This document shows positions 38,313 through 48,566 of a stretch of 64,000 nt of DNA, piece by piece (positions within the stretch are counted from its first letter, which is position 1; each line of letters starts with the position of its first letter). This DNA is from Tritrichomonas musculus. Its lineage: Eukaryota > Parabasalia > Tritrichomonadida > Tritrichomonadidae. The notes beneath the pieces were generated by a model. That model saw only the letters and a program-made list of their open reading frames with translations, did no database searches and was not told where the DNA came from. The position numbers and the translations under genes are program-made. The stretch spans positions 1,036,001 through 1,100,000 of the forward strand of contig JAPFFF010000052.1 in the NCBI GenBank assembly GCA_039105265.1. The letters run 5' to 3'.

Positions 38313-39992
38313 ATGTCTAAAAATCAAAAGCAACACCAAAATAAAAGTCAGAAACAAAAATTTGAAGAAGAAAAGCCAAATACAGTTGCATTTGTTCTTT
38401 GCCATCCAATCGATTCCAAACTTTCGCCAATATCAAAGGAAATCCCTCCATGTTTATTTCCACTTTGCAACATCCCAGTTTTATTTTACAATTTGCACTG
38501 GCTTCATACGAATGATGTTGATAAAATCTATATTGTATGCCAAGATTCACACGAGAAGGTAATTCGTAAATATCTCAATGAATGGCAAGAGACAATTAAA
38601 TTCAAATCGATTGAAATACTCCCCACATCAACCCAAACCCAACAAATAAACAGTATTGGTGATTCGATTCGTTGGATATACTCTTCCAGCTCCGTTGTAT
38701 TAAATTTCAATAATTGCATCATAATTCCGGGGACTCTTGTTACGAACGTTCCGCTCAAGCAAGTACTAAACGAGCATGAAAAGCGCATGAAGAAGCCGGC
38801 TAAAAAAGGGAAAGGCAAGCCAATTTTGACCACTATTTTTACACAAAATAAAATTGACCAAAAAAACGGTTATTCGGCACTTTTGGAAAATGACGGAACC
38901 ATTCTTCAGCTTGACATTCCATCTGACATTGACTTCATCCAAAAAGAACGCCAAATTCCCTTCCAGAAGGAAAAAACACAGTCAATCAAAACCGGCCTCA
39001 AAGACACGCAAATTTACATCTGCGCTCCTGAGCTGATGGAAGTCTTTGTATCGGACTGCAACTTCAATTGGAACTCGATTATGAATGATTGTGTTGCCTC
39101 AACGGTTGCTCTTGAAATTGACAAGAAATCTGTCCATGCAACGGTTTTACAGGACTCGTTTTTTGCCGCCCAAATCAACGACCTTCAGAGCTACATGGAC
39201 GCGTCACTTGCCGTCATTCATAAGCGGATGAGTCCGATTGTTCTTGAGGCCAATCTTTCGTCTGCATCGCGTTCGTACAGTCTGTTTTTCGATGACGAAG
39301 ATGACGAGAACGAAGAAGAAGAAGAAGAAAATTTGAATGACGACGATTTTGAGGTGTGTCTGACTGAGTTTAAACTTGTGAACGAGTCCGTCTATTTCGA
39401 TAGAGACGTGTCTGTTTCGAGCTCTTCTTCGGTTGGCCCGTCTGTTGTTGTCGGAAGCTCGACGAAGATCGGAAACAACTGCAAGATTGAGAATTGCGTC
39501 ATCGGATCTGAATGCACAATCGGCGACAACGTCGTGATGAAAGACTCAATCATCTGGGACAGAGTCGTCATTGAAGAAGGCGCAAAGATCGATAACTGCC
39601 TCGTTGCAAGCGACACAAATATTAAAAAAGACGTTAAGGTCAATTTCGGATGCGTTTTGAGCTTCAACGTAATCGTGGACGTCGATTTGCCGCCCTGCAG
39701 GAGGCTCACCGGCTACGAGATCGGAGACAACAACGAGAAGGAGATCGAGTTCAGAGCCGACGTTGCGCCGAAGTGGCTGAAGAACTACATCAAGAACAAG
39801 AAGCCGCTTCCGTCGTCTGAGTGCAGCTACTTTGAGTACCGGCCGTCCACGGAGAGCGAGATTCCGTTTCTTCACTTGTGGAGGAAGTTGTCGCCTGATA
39901 CTTTCCCAATTGACATTGAAAATATTGAGAAGGAAGATGAAGTGCAAGAAGACGAAGATGACGACGAAGAAGAGGAAGACATTCTTTATTAA
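38313..39992 (+). CDS. EIF2B5: eIF2B epsilon subunit-like protein (559 aa)
   Basis: Translation initiation factor eIF2B epsilon (Gcd6-like) is the nucleotide-exchange subunit for eIF2. Residues about 25-230 form a nucleotidyltransferase-like fold (AFVLCHPIDSKLSPISKEIP, LFPLCNIPVLFYNLHWL). Residues about 365-460 form a left-handed beta-helix of hexapeptide repeats (VGSSTKIGNNCKIENCVIG). The protein ends in an acidic tail. The usual C-terminal W2/HEAT domain, which carries exchange activity and binds eIF2 beta, is not seen, and the length is about 150 residues short of yeast Gcd6. The last 600 bases are much richer in GC than the first part. The start at 38313 is the first ATG in frame. Confidence 0.75.
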   Translation: MSKNQKQHQNKSQKQKFEEEKPNTVAFVLCHPIDSKLSPISKEIPPCLFPLCNIPVLFYNLHWLHTNDVDKIYIVCQDSHEKVIRKYLNEWQETIKFKSIEILPTSTQTQQINSIGDSIRWIYSSSSVVLNFNNCIIIPGTLVTNVPLKQVLNEHEKRMKKPAKKGKGKPILTTIFTQNKIDQKNGYSALLENDGTILQLDIPSDIDFIQKERQIPFQKEKTQSIKTGLKDTQIYICAPELMEVFVSDCNFNWNSIMNDCVASTVALEIDKKSVHATVLQDSFFAAQINDLQSYMDASLAVIHKRMSPIVLEANLSSASRSYSLFFDDEDDENEEEEEENLNDDDFEVCLTEFKLVNESVYFDRDVSVSSSSSVGPSVVVGSSTKIGNNCKIENCVIGSECTIGDNVVMKDSIIWDRVVIEEGAKIDNCLVASDTNIKKDVKVNFGCVLSFNVIVDVDLPPCRRLTGYEIGDNNEKEIEFRADVAPKWLKNYIKNKKPLPSSECSYFEYRPSTESEIPFLHLWRKLSPDTFPIDIENIEKEDEVQEDEDDDEEEEDILY

Positions 39993-40189
39993 TTAATTCA
40001 TCATCAATAAATACTAATAATATTATATTTATTTATTTATTTATTTGTATAGTTTTATGTTAATTTTTAAAACTGGTGCGCAAATTTCAGTACCATTCAA
40101 ATTTAAATTAACTTTAATGCTTTATAATTATTTTTTTCAAACAAATTGAACGATTGAGAAAACATTTAGAAAAAAAAATCGCAAAAAAA

Positions 40190-40273
40190 TCCGCGCTGCT
40201 GGAATCGAACCGGCGACATTCTGATTACCATAAATTACTACAGTCAGATGCTCTACCACTGAGCTAAGAGCGG
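40190..40273 (-). tRNA. tRNA-Tyr: tRNA-Tyr (GTA anticodon) with a 12-nt intron
   Basis: On the minus strand a full cloverleaf can be drawn: acceptor CCGCTCT/AGCGCGG with a C1-G72 pair and discriminator A (both typical of eukaryotic tRNA-Tyr), D arm GCTC/GAGC, anticodon stem TCTGA/TCAGA, T arm with TTCGATT loop. The anticodon loop CTGTAG is followed by an intron of 12 bases (TAATTTATGGTA) before the last loop base, in the canonical position 37/38. Two stem mismatches are present (5:68 and one in the T stem). Confidence 0.9.
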
Positions 40274-40648
40274 CGCTGTTTATTAAATAAATTTTAAGTT
40301 AATCACTAAAATGCATCATATAAAGAATCACTGAATTGAATGCTTATTAAGCCCCTTTGTCAAAATATTCAATACATACATAATAAATGACAATAGTATT
40401 CTCAAAAACCTCGAAATATGTTATATGATTAAAAAATATTTTGTGTAATTTTTATATAATTTTATGATTTCTCAAGAATAAAAAATAAAAAGTTTCAAAA
40501 CGTGATATGGATTTCTCAAGAATAAAAAAAGACAATTTGATATCGTTTATCAGAATAACAAGCCTATAAATAACAAATATCATTTCCAGAAAATTATTTT
40601 ATTATTTAAAACTATGGCTTCAGTATTAAGTTAGCCGATGCTTTCAGG
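40274..40648. other. Non-coding gap between tRNA and the OB-fold gene
   Basis: AT-rich, containing a direct repeat of ATTTCTCAAGAATAAAAAA (near 40468 and 40511). No gene seen. Confidence 0.6.
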
Positions 40649-41416
40649 CTAATGTAATTCAATTTCAGAGATTCGTGTAAAATCCATGATTTTATGGCAA
40701 TTTTCTCTCCACCATTGCATCATATATTGCACCTTTGGATGATTTACGCGGGCGATATCAAAGTAGGTTGGGTCTCTGTAATGAAGCTCTTTGTGATTTT
40801 TCCATATATGCACATAAGCATAACTCATCTCTAAAATTTGGTTTTCATATTTAGGGTTAATCAATGATGTATCATCGTTCCATAATACAAAGTCTATGAC
40901 TGAGGATGATGTGTCAGCCAATTTAACAATTCGCCTTTTTACACATCCTTCTTGAAATTCCATTATTTCACCAACATGAACGACAATTGCTAAGATATTC
41001 ACCAAAAATCTTTCAGAAATATAAAAAACATTTTTAATGTCGAGGAAATTTTTTGAATCGGGTACAAATGTTTCATAAATTGGTGTAAATACTGAATTTA
41101 GATTAAAATGAATCTCTGATCTATTATTGTTAGCATAGACATTGAAATTGCTGATTACATATAATTGACCTTTTTCAATTTTAGAGTAAAAGTAAAATGC
41201 AACATTATTGTAAAAAAATGCTTTGATAAGGCTGCCATCATTCAAATAAATGACAAAATATGGATCATTATTTCGAGATAGGCGAATATTGGATTTTGAA
41301 ATAACTCGAGCTTTAATAAAAAGACTTCTATTCAAGATAGGAACAAAGTATGATGGTTTAGGTGGAATATCCCGAAGAACCAATTCGCCGTCAAGTATGC
41401 CTTGCGTTGCAAACAT
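40649..41416 (-). CDS. RPA70-like single-stranded DNA-binding protein, two OB folds (255 aa)
   Basis: The first OB fold (residues about 32-115) follows the replication protein A large-subunit DBD-A pattern: IKARVISKSNIRLSRNNDPY, FVIYLNDGSLIKAFFYN, KGQLYVISNFNVYANN. The second (about 128-215) resembles DBD-B: FLVNILAIVVHVGEI, DTSSSVIDFVLWNDD. The N-terminal protein-interaction OB and the zinc-bearing DBD-C of full RPA1 (about 600 residues) are absent, so this is a short RPA70 relative that binds ssDNA in replication or repair by inference. Confidence 0.7.
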   Translation of the reverse strand: MFATQGILDGELVLRDIPPKPSYFVPILNRSLFIKARVISKSNIRLSRNNDPYFVIYLNDGSLIKAFFYNNVAFYFYSKIEKGQLYVISNFNVYANNNRSEIHFNLNSVFTPIYETFVPDSKNFLDIKNVFYISERFLVNILAIVVHVGEIMEFQEGCVKRRIVKLADTSSSVIDFVLWNDDTSLINPKYENQILEMSYAYVHIWKNHKELHYRDPTYFDIARVNHPKVQYMMQWWRENCHKIMDFTRISEIELH

Positions 41417-41417
41417 A

Positions 41418-41423
41418 AAATGA
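41418..41423 (-). promoter_or_regulatory. TCATTT initiator-like element of the OB-fold gene
   Basis: On the minus strand TCATTT ends one base before the start codon, giving a predicted leader of about 4 bases. Confidence 0.5.
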
Positions 41424-42369
41424 TCATTTCGCTTCTAAAATGTTAGAAGGAAAAATTTTAAATTTTCCCTTTCATTTCTATGTCCAACTTTTTCAAAGAA
41501 CATTATTGAATTACTTCCTCTTTTTTCAATGTTCATCTATGCCTTTAAATTTGAATTGCCCTAAAATTTTCAATTTAAAATTAAAATATCTCATTAAATA
41601 AATTATAATATTATAAATAAACTGATATTATACATTAAATATAAAATATAAAATATAAAATATTTATAAATATTAAGTTCATATATTTTAAACAAATTAA
41701 ATTTTTTCCTCATATAAAAAATAAATATCAACAATTAATCAAGTATATAGATGATTCGATTACCTCTTTAGATTCAACAAAAGAGTTTCATGAATTTGAA
41801 GAAGTCATGAAACAAAGCATTTTTCTATAAATAACTTTAAAATCTTGAGTGCAAATAAGATTATATTCAAATAACATATGGAGTAATATATTCATTAGTT
41901 TTGCTTTTAGAATGAAAGCTACTTGGAGATATATTATTATAAAAAATGAAATTCACGTTCAATAAAAAATTGAACTAAACATTTTCAGAAAAAGTCACTA
42001 TTGAATTTAAATTCAATGAAGTATTTAATATTTTGAAACGCTTATATAAACGTATTTTACAACAGTAAGCGAATGATATATGACTTAGAAAGATTTGCTA
42101 CTCAAATAAAGATTAAGCGAATATGAAATGAATTACATTAATCTAAATAAAAAATAAATTTGAATAAAAATTTTTTTTAATGATGATGCAATATGTTTTT
42201 TCTTCTTCTTTTTCTTCTTTTGATCAATAAAATCTTTTAAAATGTGGTGAAAGTTCATGATTCATTTATAAAGTTGGTTGAAGATTGTTTTAATGAGTAT
42301 TGGAACATAATTCATCTCATCTCTCATTTCATCGAATTCGCGGATTGTATTACAATTTATTTATGCTTC
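41424..42369. other. Non-coding gap with a pyrimidine tract
   Basis: AT-rich. A CT/T-rich run (TTTTTCTTCTTCTTTTTCTTC) lies at about 42196-42222. The open frame at 42244-42564 (+) lies mostly opposite the next gene and looks like a shadow. No gene seen. Confidence 0.55.
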
Positions 42370-43020
42370 TTAATAGAGAACACCAACTATTCCACCATAG
42401 GTTTTAAGTTCTTCGTAATTTTCATTTCCTTTCCAAACAACTATGACGTTTGCGTTTTTGTATTTATGCGTGTCTGGCGCCAAAATTTTGAATATTTTTT
42501 TGTTGCTTGTTTTAATGAATTTCCAGCAAACAAATACAACTTTGACCTGTTCATCATTCAATGATGAAATAACATTATTTCCAAAGACAACTTTGTATGG
42601 TTTCCTGTTGATATATTCATGTAAAATGCGAAAACCTTCATTTTGAATATGATCCGATGAAATCGATTTTTTATACATTTCATATTTTGGAATGTCTTCT
42701 ATCATTTTGTTCATTTTTTTAAGTCGATGATCATTTTCTTGGTGAATTAAAATTTCGATTGCTTTGCTTGTTTCAAATGAAATAACTTTATATGTGAATA
42801 ATTGTCGTCCATTAATTTCAAGGGTTTTTTGTTGTGCATCGAAATTAACAGCTATAACAGTTGTAAAATAAAAATCATTATCACGAACGATATCTCCTTC
42901 TTTGATTATTCTAGATATAAGTTCAACGTCAAATTGGTCTTCCATTTTGATTCGATATTGAAAATATGGAAATCTATCTTGTTCTCCATTGTCATAAGGG
43001 AATAAAACATCAATTTTCAT
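42370..43020 (-). CDS. Unknown protein (216 aa)
   Basis: No family recognised. The first half looks beta-rich (FPYFQYRIKMEDQFDVELIS, RDNDFYFTTVIAVNFDAQQ), the second has a helix (RLKKMNKMIEDIPKYEMYKK) and a final beta segment (VKVVFVCWKFIKT, NANVIVVWKGN). An initiator-like TCATTT lies 7 bases upstream of the start, which supports expression. No signal peptide or membrane span. Confidence 0.65.
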   Translation of the reverse strand: MKIDVLFPYDNGEQDRFPYFQYRIKMEDQFDVELISRIIKEGDIVRDNDFYFTTVIAVNFDAQQKTLEINGRQLFTYKVISFETSKAIEILIHQENDHRLKKMNKMIEDIPKYEMYKKSISSDHIQNEGFRILHEYINRKPYKVVFGNNVISSLNDEQVKVVFVCWKFIKTSNKKIFKILAPDTHKYKNANVIVVWKGNENYEELKTYGGIVGVLY

Positions 43021-43026
43021 TTTTAA

Positions 43027-43032
43027 AAATGA
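43027..43032 (-). promoter_or_regulatory. TCATTT initiator-like element of the 216-aa gene
   Basis: Minus-strand TCATTT with a predicted leader of 9 bases. Confidence 0.5.
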
Positions 43033-43563
43033 AGTTACTTTTTTTTTTTTTATTTATATATAAAATATGGAAATTTTTAAAAATTTCTCTCAAAAAAAAT
43101 TTTATATATCAAAACAATTTTAAGAGAAAATTAATTTCAATTGAAAGGGAATTTCAAATTCATATTCAATAAAAAATTCGAAAAATTTCCTTTGAATTGG
43201 AAAAATTTTGTTTAAATTCTAACATTTGAATCAATACCAACACCAAGAAGTTATAAAATAAATGTATAAAAACTTCAATCTGCTTAAAAGAATAATATTA
43301 TAATAATCAAATAATTATAATAAATACTTTTTCAAGTAAAATTAAATCATGTTAGCTCTATAAGAAAAATCCTGAACGAAATGTGACTTAAAAAGAGTTT
43401 TGTAAATGAATTATATATTTCTCATAAATTAAACTTCTTTTCTATTTAATGATTGTAATTCATACAAAAAAAAAAAAAAAAGAATAAAGAATAAATCAGG
43501 CAGAAATGATTATTAAATTTTTATTTTTATTCTAAAAATAGCATATAATATATAGAATCATAT
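43033..43563. other. Non-coding gap
   Basis: AT-rich with an A-run near 43466. No gene or repeat of note. Confidence 0.6.
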
Positions 43564-43809
43564 TTAATCTAAGAAAGAAACAGACATTACTATTTCATCA
43601 TCATCAGAAATATCATATGATTCTAATGTTCTTTCACGATCAAGGACCATTCCACGATAGAGCAATAAGAATTGGTCATTCTTTTGAATTGGGCATTTTT
43701 CTGGAATATATGACATTTGTGAAGCACGGGAGTAGATATCACTGAGTTTTGTACCTGGTTCACAATGTAAGATTTCTCTTTTATTCATATAGACGAAGTT
43801 AACTCTCAT
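43564..43809 (-). CDS. Small ubiquitin-like protein (81 aa)
   Basis: The whole protein fits a single beta-grasp fold. It has an N-terminal beta hairpin (MRVNFVYMNKREILHCEPGT), a helix region (KLSDIYSRASQM), and the most ubiquitin-like stretch LLYRGMVLDRERTLESYDIS, comparable to ubiquitin [20 protein letters not shown]. It ends SVSFLD, with no Gly-Gly, so it is not expected to be conjugated. It could be a stand-alone Ubl modifier-like or adaptor domain. An initiator-like TCATTT is placed 12 bases upstream of the ATG. Confidence 0.75.
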   Translation of the reverse strand: MRVNFVYMNKREILHCEPGTKLSDIYSRASQMSYIPEKCPIQKNDQFLLLYRGMVLDRERTLESYDISDDDEIVMSVSFLD

Positions 43810-43820
43810 TTTTATAATTA

Positions 43821-43826
43821 AAATGA
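43821..43826 (-). promoter_or_regulatory. TCATTT initiator-like element of the ubiquitin-like gene
   Basis: Minus-strand TCATTT with a predicted leader of 14 bases. Confidence 0.5.
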
Positions 43827-46814
43827 TGTGCTTTTATCCATTTTTTTTGATTATTAAAAAGGTTAAATAATATAATAATAAAAAATGATATTTTTGAGCC
43901 AACTGTAATTCTTATATGAATACTTAAAATTTATTATTATTTAATAATATATTAAATGATTAATTTAGTATTATATTTATCAATACATAAAATATTTCAT
44001 TGGATATATATATTTTTATTTTTATACCAGTATTATCAAATAGGGTTTTTAATAACCGATTTTTAATTGAAAATATAATTTGTAAAATATACAAAATCAA
44101 TTTTATATATTATTGAATATTTTAATTTGTACTAGCTTATTACATTTAAAAATAAATTATTAATATTAGTAATATAATATTATAAATAATTTGAAAATAT
44201 TATGGAAAATCATATCAATTGAACAAATTATGCAAAAGTTAATTCTTATCTGAATTAAATATTAATATTTATTTTATAGCTATTATATTTCGACAAAACA
44301 TATGAGTTGATAAATCTGTGCTAAAATTTAAAAATCTCTTTTTTAATAGAAGTAATCGACAAAATAAGAAGCATTTCTTATTTTTACTATAATTTAATGT
44401 ATAATAAGATTTTTAACTCGCCTATATCATATATGTGTACTCATTATATAGTAATAAAACTGTTTTTTACATAAAATATCAAACTTGGAATAAATTAAAG
44501 AATTAAACTATTATAATAAAAGCTAAAAATTTGAAGCAAATATGTAAAAAGAATAAAAATGGTGTTAATATATCATTATTTTGAGGTTGATTAGAAAAAT
44601 ATAGGTTAGTGAAAATTAATATAATAATCTTAATAATAGCCTTATTTCTTTTTTTTTCACTCAAAAAGATATGATATATCATTTCCACTTTGGAGTGAAT
44701 AATATAATGGTAATAATGATATTATCTTAATTATTTACTGGAACGTTTTAGAAGGCATTTACATTCCCCTCTCAAATAATTGAGTTTAATTTGAAAGGGG
44801 GATTCAAATTTCAGAATTTTTGAGCGGTTTCTCAAAACCTTATTATCAAACATTCACTTGTTAATTCAATATTTGAATTATATAAAAAATATATTTTAAA
44901 TAAAAACTTAAAAATTGAAATATTATTTTATTACAATTCAAAAACTGAATATTTTTTTGTAAATGGTATTGAAAAATTATATAAAAAAACAATATCTGTA
45001 AAAATAAAAATTACCCATATTTGATATGAAAAAATATTAAATAAGCAAATTAATGCAATATTTTATAAGATAACATTATACAGCAAAATAGTAGCTTTGT
45101 AAATATTTACAAGAATTTCACTTTCAATCATGTATTTTTATCAAAATGAAAGCCACTAAAAAAAAGTTTACTATTTTTCTCGGGGCTAATAAATAAATTA
45201 TATCTTGGAAATTAAATATTTGCGATATAATTAATGAAGAATAAAGATTTGATTTTTTCTGACTAAATCCAATTAATTAACATATGTAATAAATATATAT
45301 CCTTTTTAAAGCTCAACTTAAGCACATTAAAAATAAAAAAGTTGATGGAAAAATCGAAATCAGTTATTTTGTATTGCCCGGGCTTTGCCCGAAAAATACA
45401 TTTTTCGGGCATTATTCCCTGCCCGTGCCCGAAAGTCATCCCTGCTTTTCTAACTCATTTGTTAAACATAATTAATTCTTTATACTAATTCTTTAATTAT
45501 TCAAATAAATAATTTATGGAGAATTTTAATATAATCAATGAAAAATATTTCTACTTTTTTATGTTCCATTTTGAGGAATTAATGAATTAAAAATTGAGGT
45601 AGACTGGAAAATCGACACCAGTCTGACCGATTCTATGAGATTATTCAAATTAATTGAGATATTTTTTTGAAGTCAATAATTTATATATAACTCATAAAAA
45701 AAACAATATATAAACAATTAAACATTTGAATATAAATAATAACATTATTTTATAATATATAATAATAATAAAAAGTGCTATTAAAGCAGTATATGAAAAA
45801 TCAAATTTAAATCATTCTGAAAAAATTAATTGTAATTAAATAAATTAAATAGATAAATCATTTGATGTTTATTAATAGCAAATCAGTTATTTGTTCAGCA
45901 AAAAATAATGTATTTTTTAAAAATGAAATATTCGTAAATAGAACTCAATTTCAACTCCAAAATTTTAGATTGGAAAAAAAAATAGTATTATATATTAACA
46001 ATTATTTATCAAAAATATTATTTATCAGGTATTTGGCGAGAAAACGAACCTCGCCAAAAAAATTCGAACGATAGATTCAATTCTTTCAAATTATTTGAAG
46101 GAAAAACTCACAATTTACTCGTTAGACGATTAGAATTTCAATAAATTATTTTCATGCTAATTATTGAAAATTGAATATCATTGAAAGTATGTATTATTTA
46201 TTATATATATTTCTTGATCAATTATATATATACATTTCTTGATCAATTATATATATACATTTAATATAATTTTTAAATAAATTATATATATAAAAATAAA
46301 TAACAAATTAATAAATAAATCTAATGTAATCCTTTGTTATTATAATAAAATACATAAAAATAACATTATAAGGTCAATTTATAACCATATCTCTCTTTTT
46401 ATATTAATCTATTTTTATTTTGATAAAATTTGAATAAATATCTCATTAAAATAAAAATATAATTTTAATAATATATATATAATTACATGAATCTGCATTT
46501 ATATTCAAAATATTAATATTTTTATTGAATATTAGAATCTATAAAAAAAAATTAATCGTTTTTTATCTGAAAAATTTATTTAATAATTTCAATTAATTCA
46601 AAAAATTTGGGACCTATATCTCAATTTTCATTGAATTTTGAGAAATATTCTCAAATCATATTACAACTCTGATCGACACTTTTCGGTAAATTTTACAACA
46701 TTCAATTTTGAATATTTTAATTGAAAAATTGTATTAGATCTCACAATTTGAGTATATAAAAAATTTTTATTTCAAAAAGTTTGAAAAAATAAACTGATTT
46801 TATTATTTTTTACA
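43827..46814. other. 3-kb AT-rich region without recognisable genes
   Basis: Only short, low-complexity open frames occur (for example 45862-46074 +), and none resembles a known protein. The one feature that stands out is the GC-rich hairpin at 45376-45434, listed separately. A short direct repeat (ATTTCTTGATCAATTATATATATACATT) lies near 46208-46262. Confidence 0.6.
45376..45434. repeat. GC-rich GCCCG repeat with a perfect hairpin
   Basis: In an otherwise AT-rich stretch the motif TGCCCG occurs four times. TGCCCGAAAAA and TTTTTCGGGCA form a perfect 11-bp stem with a 4-base loop. This could be a terminator-like or transposon-end structure. Origin unknown. Confidence 0.7.
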
Positions 46815-48164
46815 ATGAGCCTACAATCGTTGATATTGTCATCTTCGGGATTAAAAAACATTATTGTGAATCAATCGGATAATGAAGATTTTTCATTTGT
46901 TTTTTCGAAAGAGAGCCTTACAATTCCAAGAATTTTTGCAGAATTTATTTCGCCAAAAGTTTGTAAATTACATAAAACAGATCAAACCATCCAATCAATA
47001 GTTTTTACAGATGAAATAAAGGATATGACCATATCTCAAAAAGCGCTTTCCAAGATCGAATCGCTCTCAAAAGGTGAATCAATTGATGTTAATGAAGATG
47101 AAGTTTTCGAACTCCAAATCATATCAATTCTTCTTGAAAATGAAGAATTATTTATCAAGGTCAATAAACTATTTGACAATGAAATCAAAGAAGACAATAT
47201 TGATCAGCAATTAAATAAATTGAAAATTCTTGACAAAATTACCGTAAAATCCAATTATTTTAATTATTCAGACATTGTTGAATTTATTTCAAAACAATTT
47301 TACTTAATTGAAAAAGAAAAATTGTTCCAACTTTCAAAACGAGTTCTTTATTCAATAATTTGTAACGAATGTTTGAGAATTGAGAGCGAAGACTCTCTTT
47401 TTGATTTCATTATTCAACTTTTTGACAATCACAAAGAAGAAGAGAAAGAAGAAAATGATCTCATCTCATTTTTGGAGCAGGTTTATTTTGAAAATTTGAG
47501 TGAAGAAAAACTTTCTCAATTTCTTGATAATTTCAATGCAAACGATATGACAGTTGGTCTTTGGTCAAAGCTTCGTCCATGCATCCACATAAACAAAAAT
47601 CATTCCATTAGCAACCGTTATAAATCCAAGGAAAAAATCATCGAATACGATGGAAACAACTCTCACAGCTTGAATGGAATCATCGACTATCTAACGAACA
47701 AAAGTGGCGGAAACGTTTCAGACAACGGAACAGTGAATGTCACAGCATCGCCTGAACAATCTAGTTATAGAGCTAAAAACGCGGTTGACCTTCATAATGA
47801 TGGAAATCAATTCATATCATATGATGCGAGCAACGTTTGGGTCAAATACGATTTTATTGGACGGAGAATTTGCCCAACTAGCTACACGATCAAATCGAGA
47901 ATTGACTGTGACGGTTATCATCTAAGGAATTGGGTCATTGAAGGTTCAAACACTGATGAAGAATCAGACTGGAAAATATTGGACAAAAAGGAAAGCGATG
48001 ACACTATTCATGGACAGAATTCATGTTACACATTTAATATCAATAAACAAGACGAATATTACAGATATCTTCGAATTAGACAAACAGGAAAAAATTCTAG
48101 TGGATATGATCACCTTATTTGCTCAGGTCTTGAGTATTTTGGAAAAATACTGAATGACTCATAA
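46815..48164 (+). CDS. BTB-like protein with C-terminal F5/8-type C domain (449 aa)
   Basis: Residues 1-130 resemble the BTB/POZ-like module of trichomonads (FVFSKESLTIPRIFAEFISP, DVNEDEVFELQIISILLEN), followed by a BACK-like helical part. Residues about 290-445 are an F5/8-type C (discoidin-like) domain: a hydrophobic start (NGIIDYLTNKSGGN), YRAKNAVDLHNDG, ASNVWVKYDFIGRRI, CDGYHLRNWVIEGSN, and YYRYLRIRQTGKNS near the end. Such fusions are a trichomonad-specific family. There is no secretion signal, so an intracellular role is likely. An adaptor function is inference. Confidence 0.82.
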   Translation: MSLQSLILSSSGLKNIIVNQSDNEDFSFVFSKESLTIPRIFAEFISPKVCKLHKTDQTIQSIVFTDEIKDMTISQKALSKIESLSKGESIDVNEDEVFELQIISILLENEELFIKVNKLFDNEIKEDNIDQQLNKLKILDKITVKSNYFNYSDIVEFISKQFYLIEKEKLFQLSKRVLYSIICNECLRIESEDSLFDFIIQLFDNHKEEEKEENDLISFLEQVYFENLSEEKLSQFLDNFNANDMTVGLWSKLRPCIHINKNHSISNRYKSKEKIIEYDGNNSHSLNGIIDYLTNKSGGNVSDNGTVNVTASPEQSSYRAKNAVDLHNDGNQFISYDASNVWVKYDFIGRRICPTSYTIKSRIDCDGYHLRNWVIEGSNTDEESDWKILDKKESDDTIHGQNSCYTFNINKQDEYYRYLRIRQTGKNSSGYDHLICSGLEYFGKILNDS

Positions 48165-48566
48165 AATTGAATTTATATGAAATTCTTTACTAAAGTTATT
48201 TATCTGAAATTATTTATTTCTGTTCTTTTATTTTTAAAGTCCAATAAATAAAAGGCCATCATTATATATTCATAAATTATGGAATTAATCTCAAAAGTCT
48301 ATCATTTTCGTATCATCAAAATAAGTGTTACAAACAAGTATTGCCAATATTAACTATTTTTGAGAAAAAAAACATTCAAACATTAAACGTTCTCCTTATC
48401 AAAATTATCTTTTTTCAATTAATTGAGTATGTCTTTGTATTTTGATGTATATTTAAAACTAAATTTAATTAATTGAGTATGCGTTTATATTTTCTAAACT
48501 TTTTATAGTAAAAAAAAAGTTATAATATGATATTATCATGCAAAAAGTGAAATTTCACTTACACAA
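48165..48566. other. Non-coding gap
   Basis: AT-rich. TTAATTAATTGAGTATG occurs twice in direct orientation (near 48416 and 48466). No gene seen. Confidence 0.55.

Noticed and set aside
42244-42564. Plus-strand 106-codon open frame
   Set aside because: Most of it lies opposite the 216-residue gene, which has a better composition and an initiator-like motif.
44503-44688. Short AT-rich open frames in the 44-46 kb region
   Set aside because: Low-complexity translations without homology. Typical of chance frames in AT-rich DNA.
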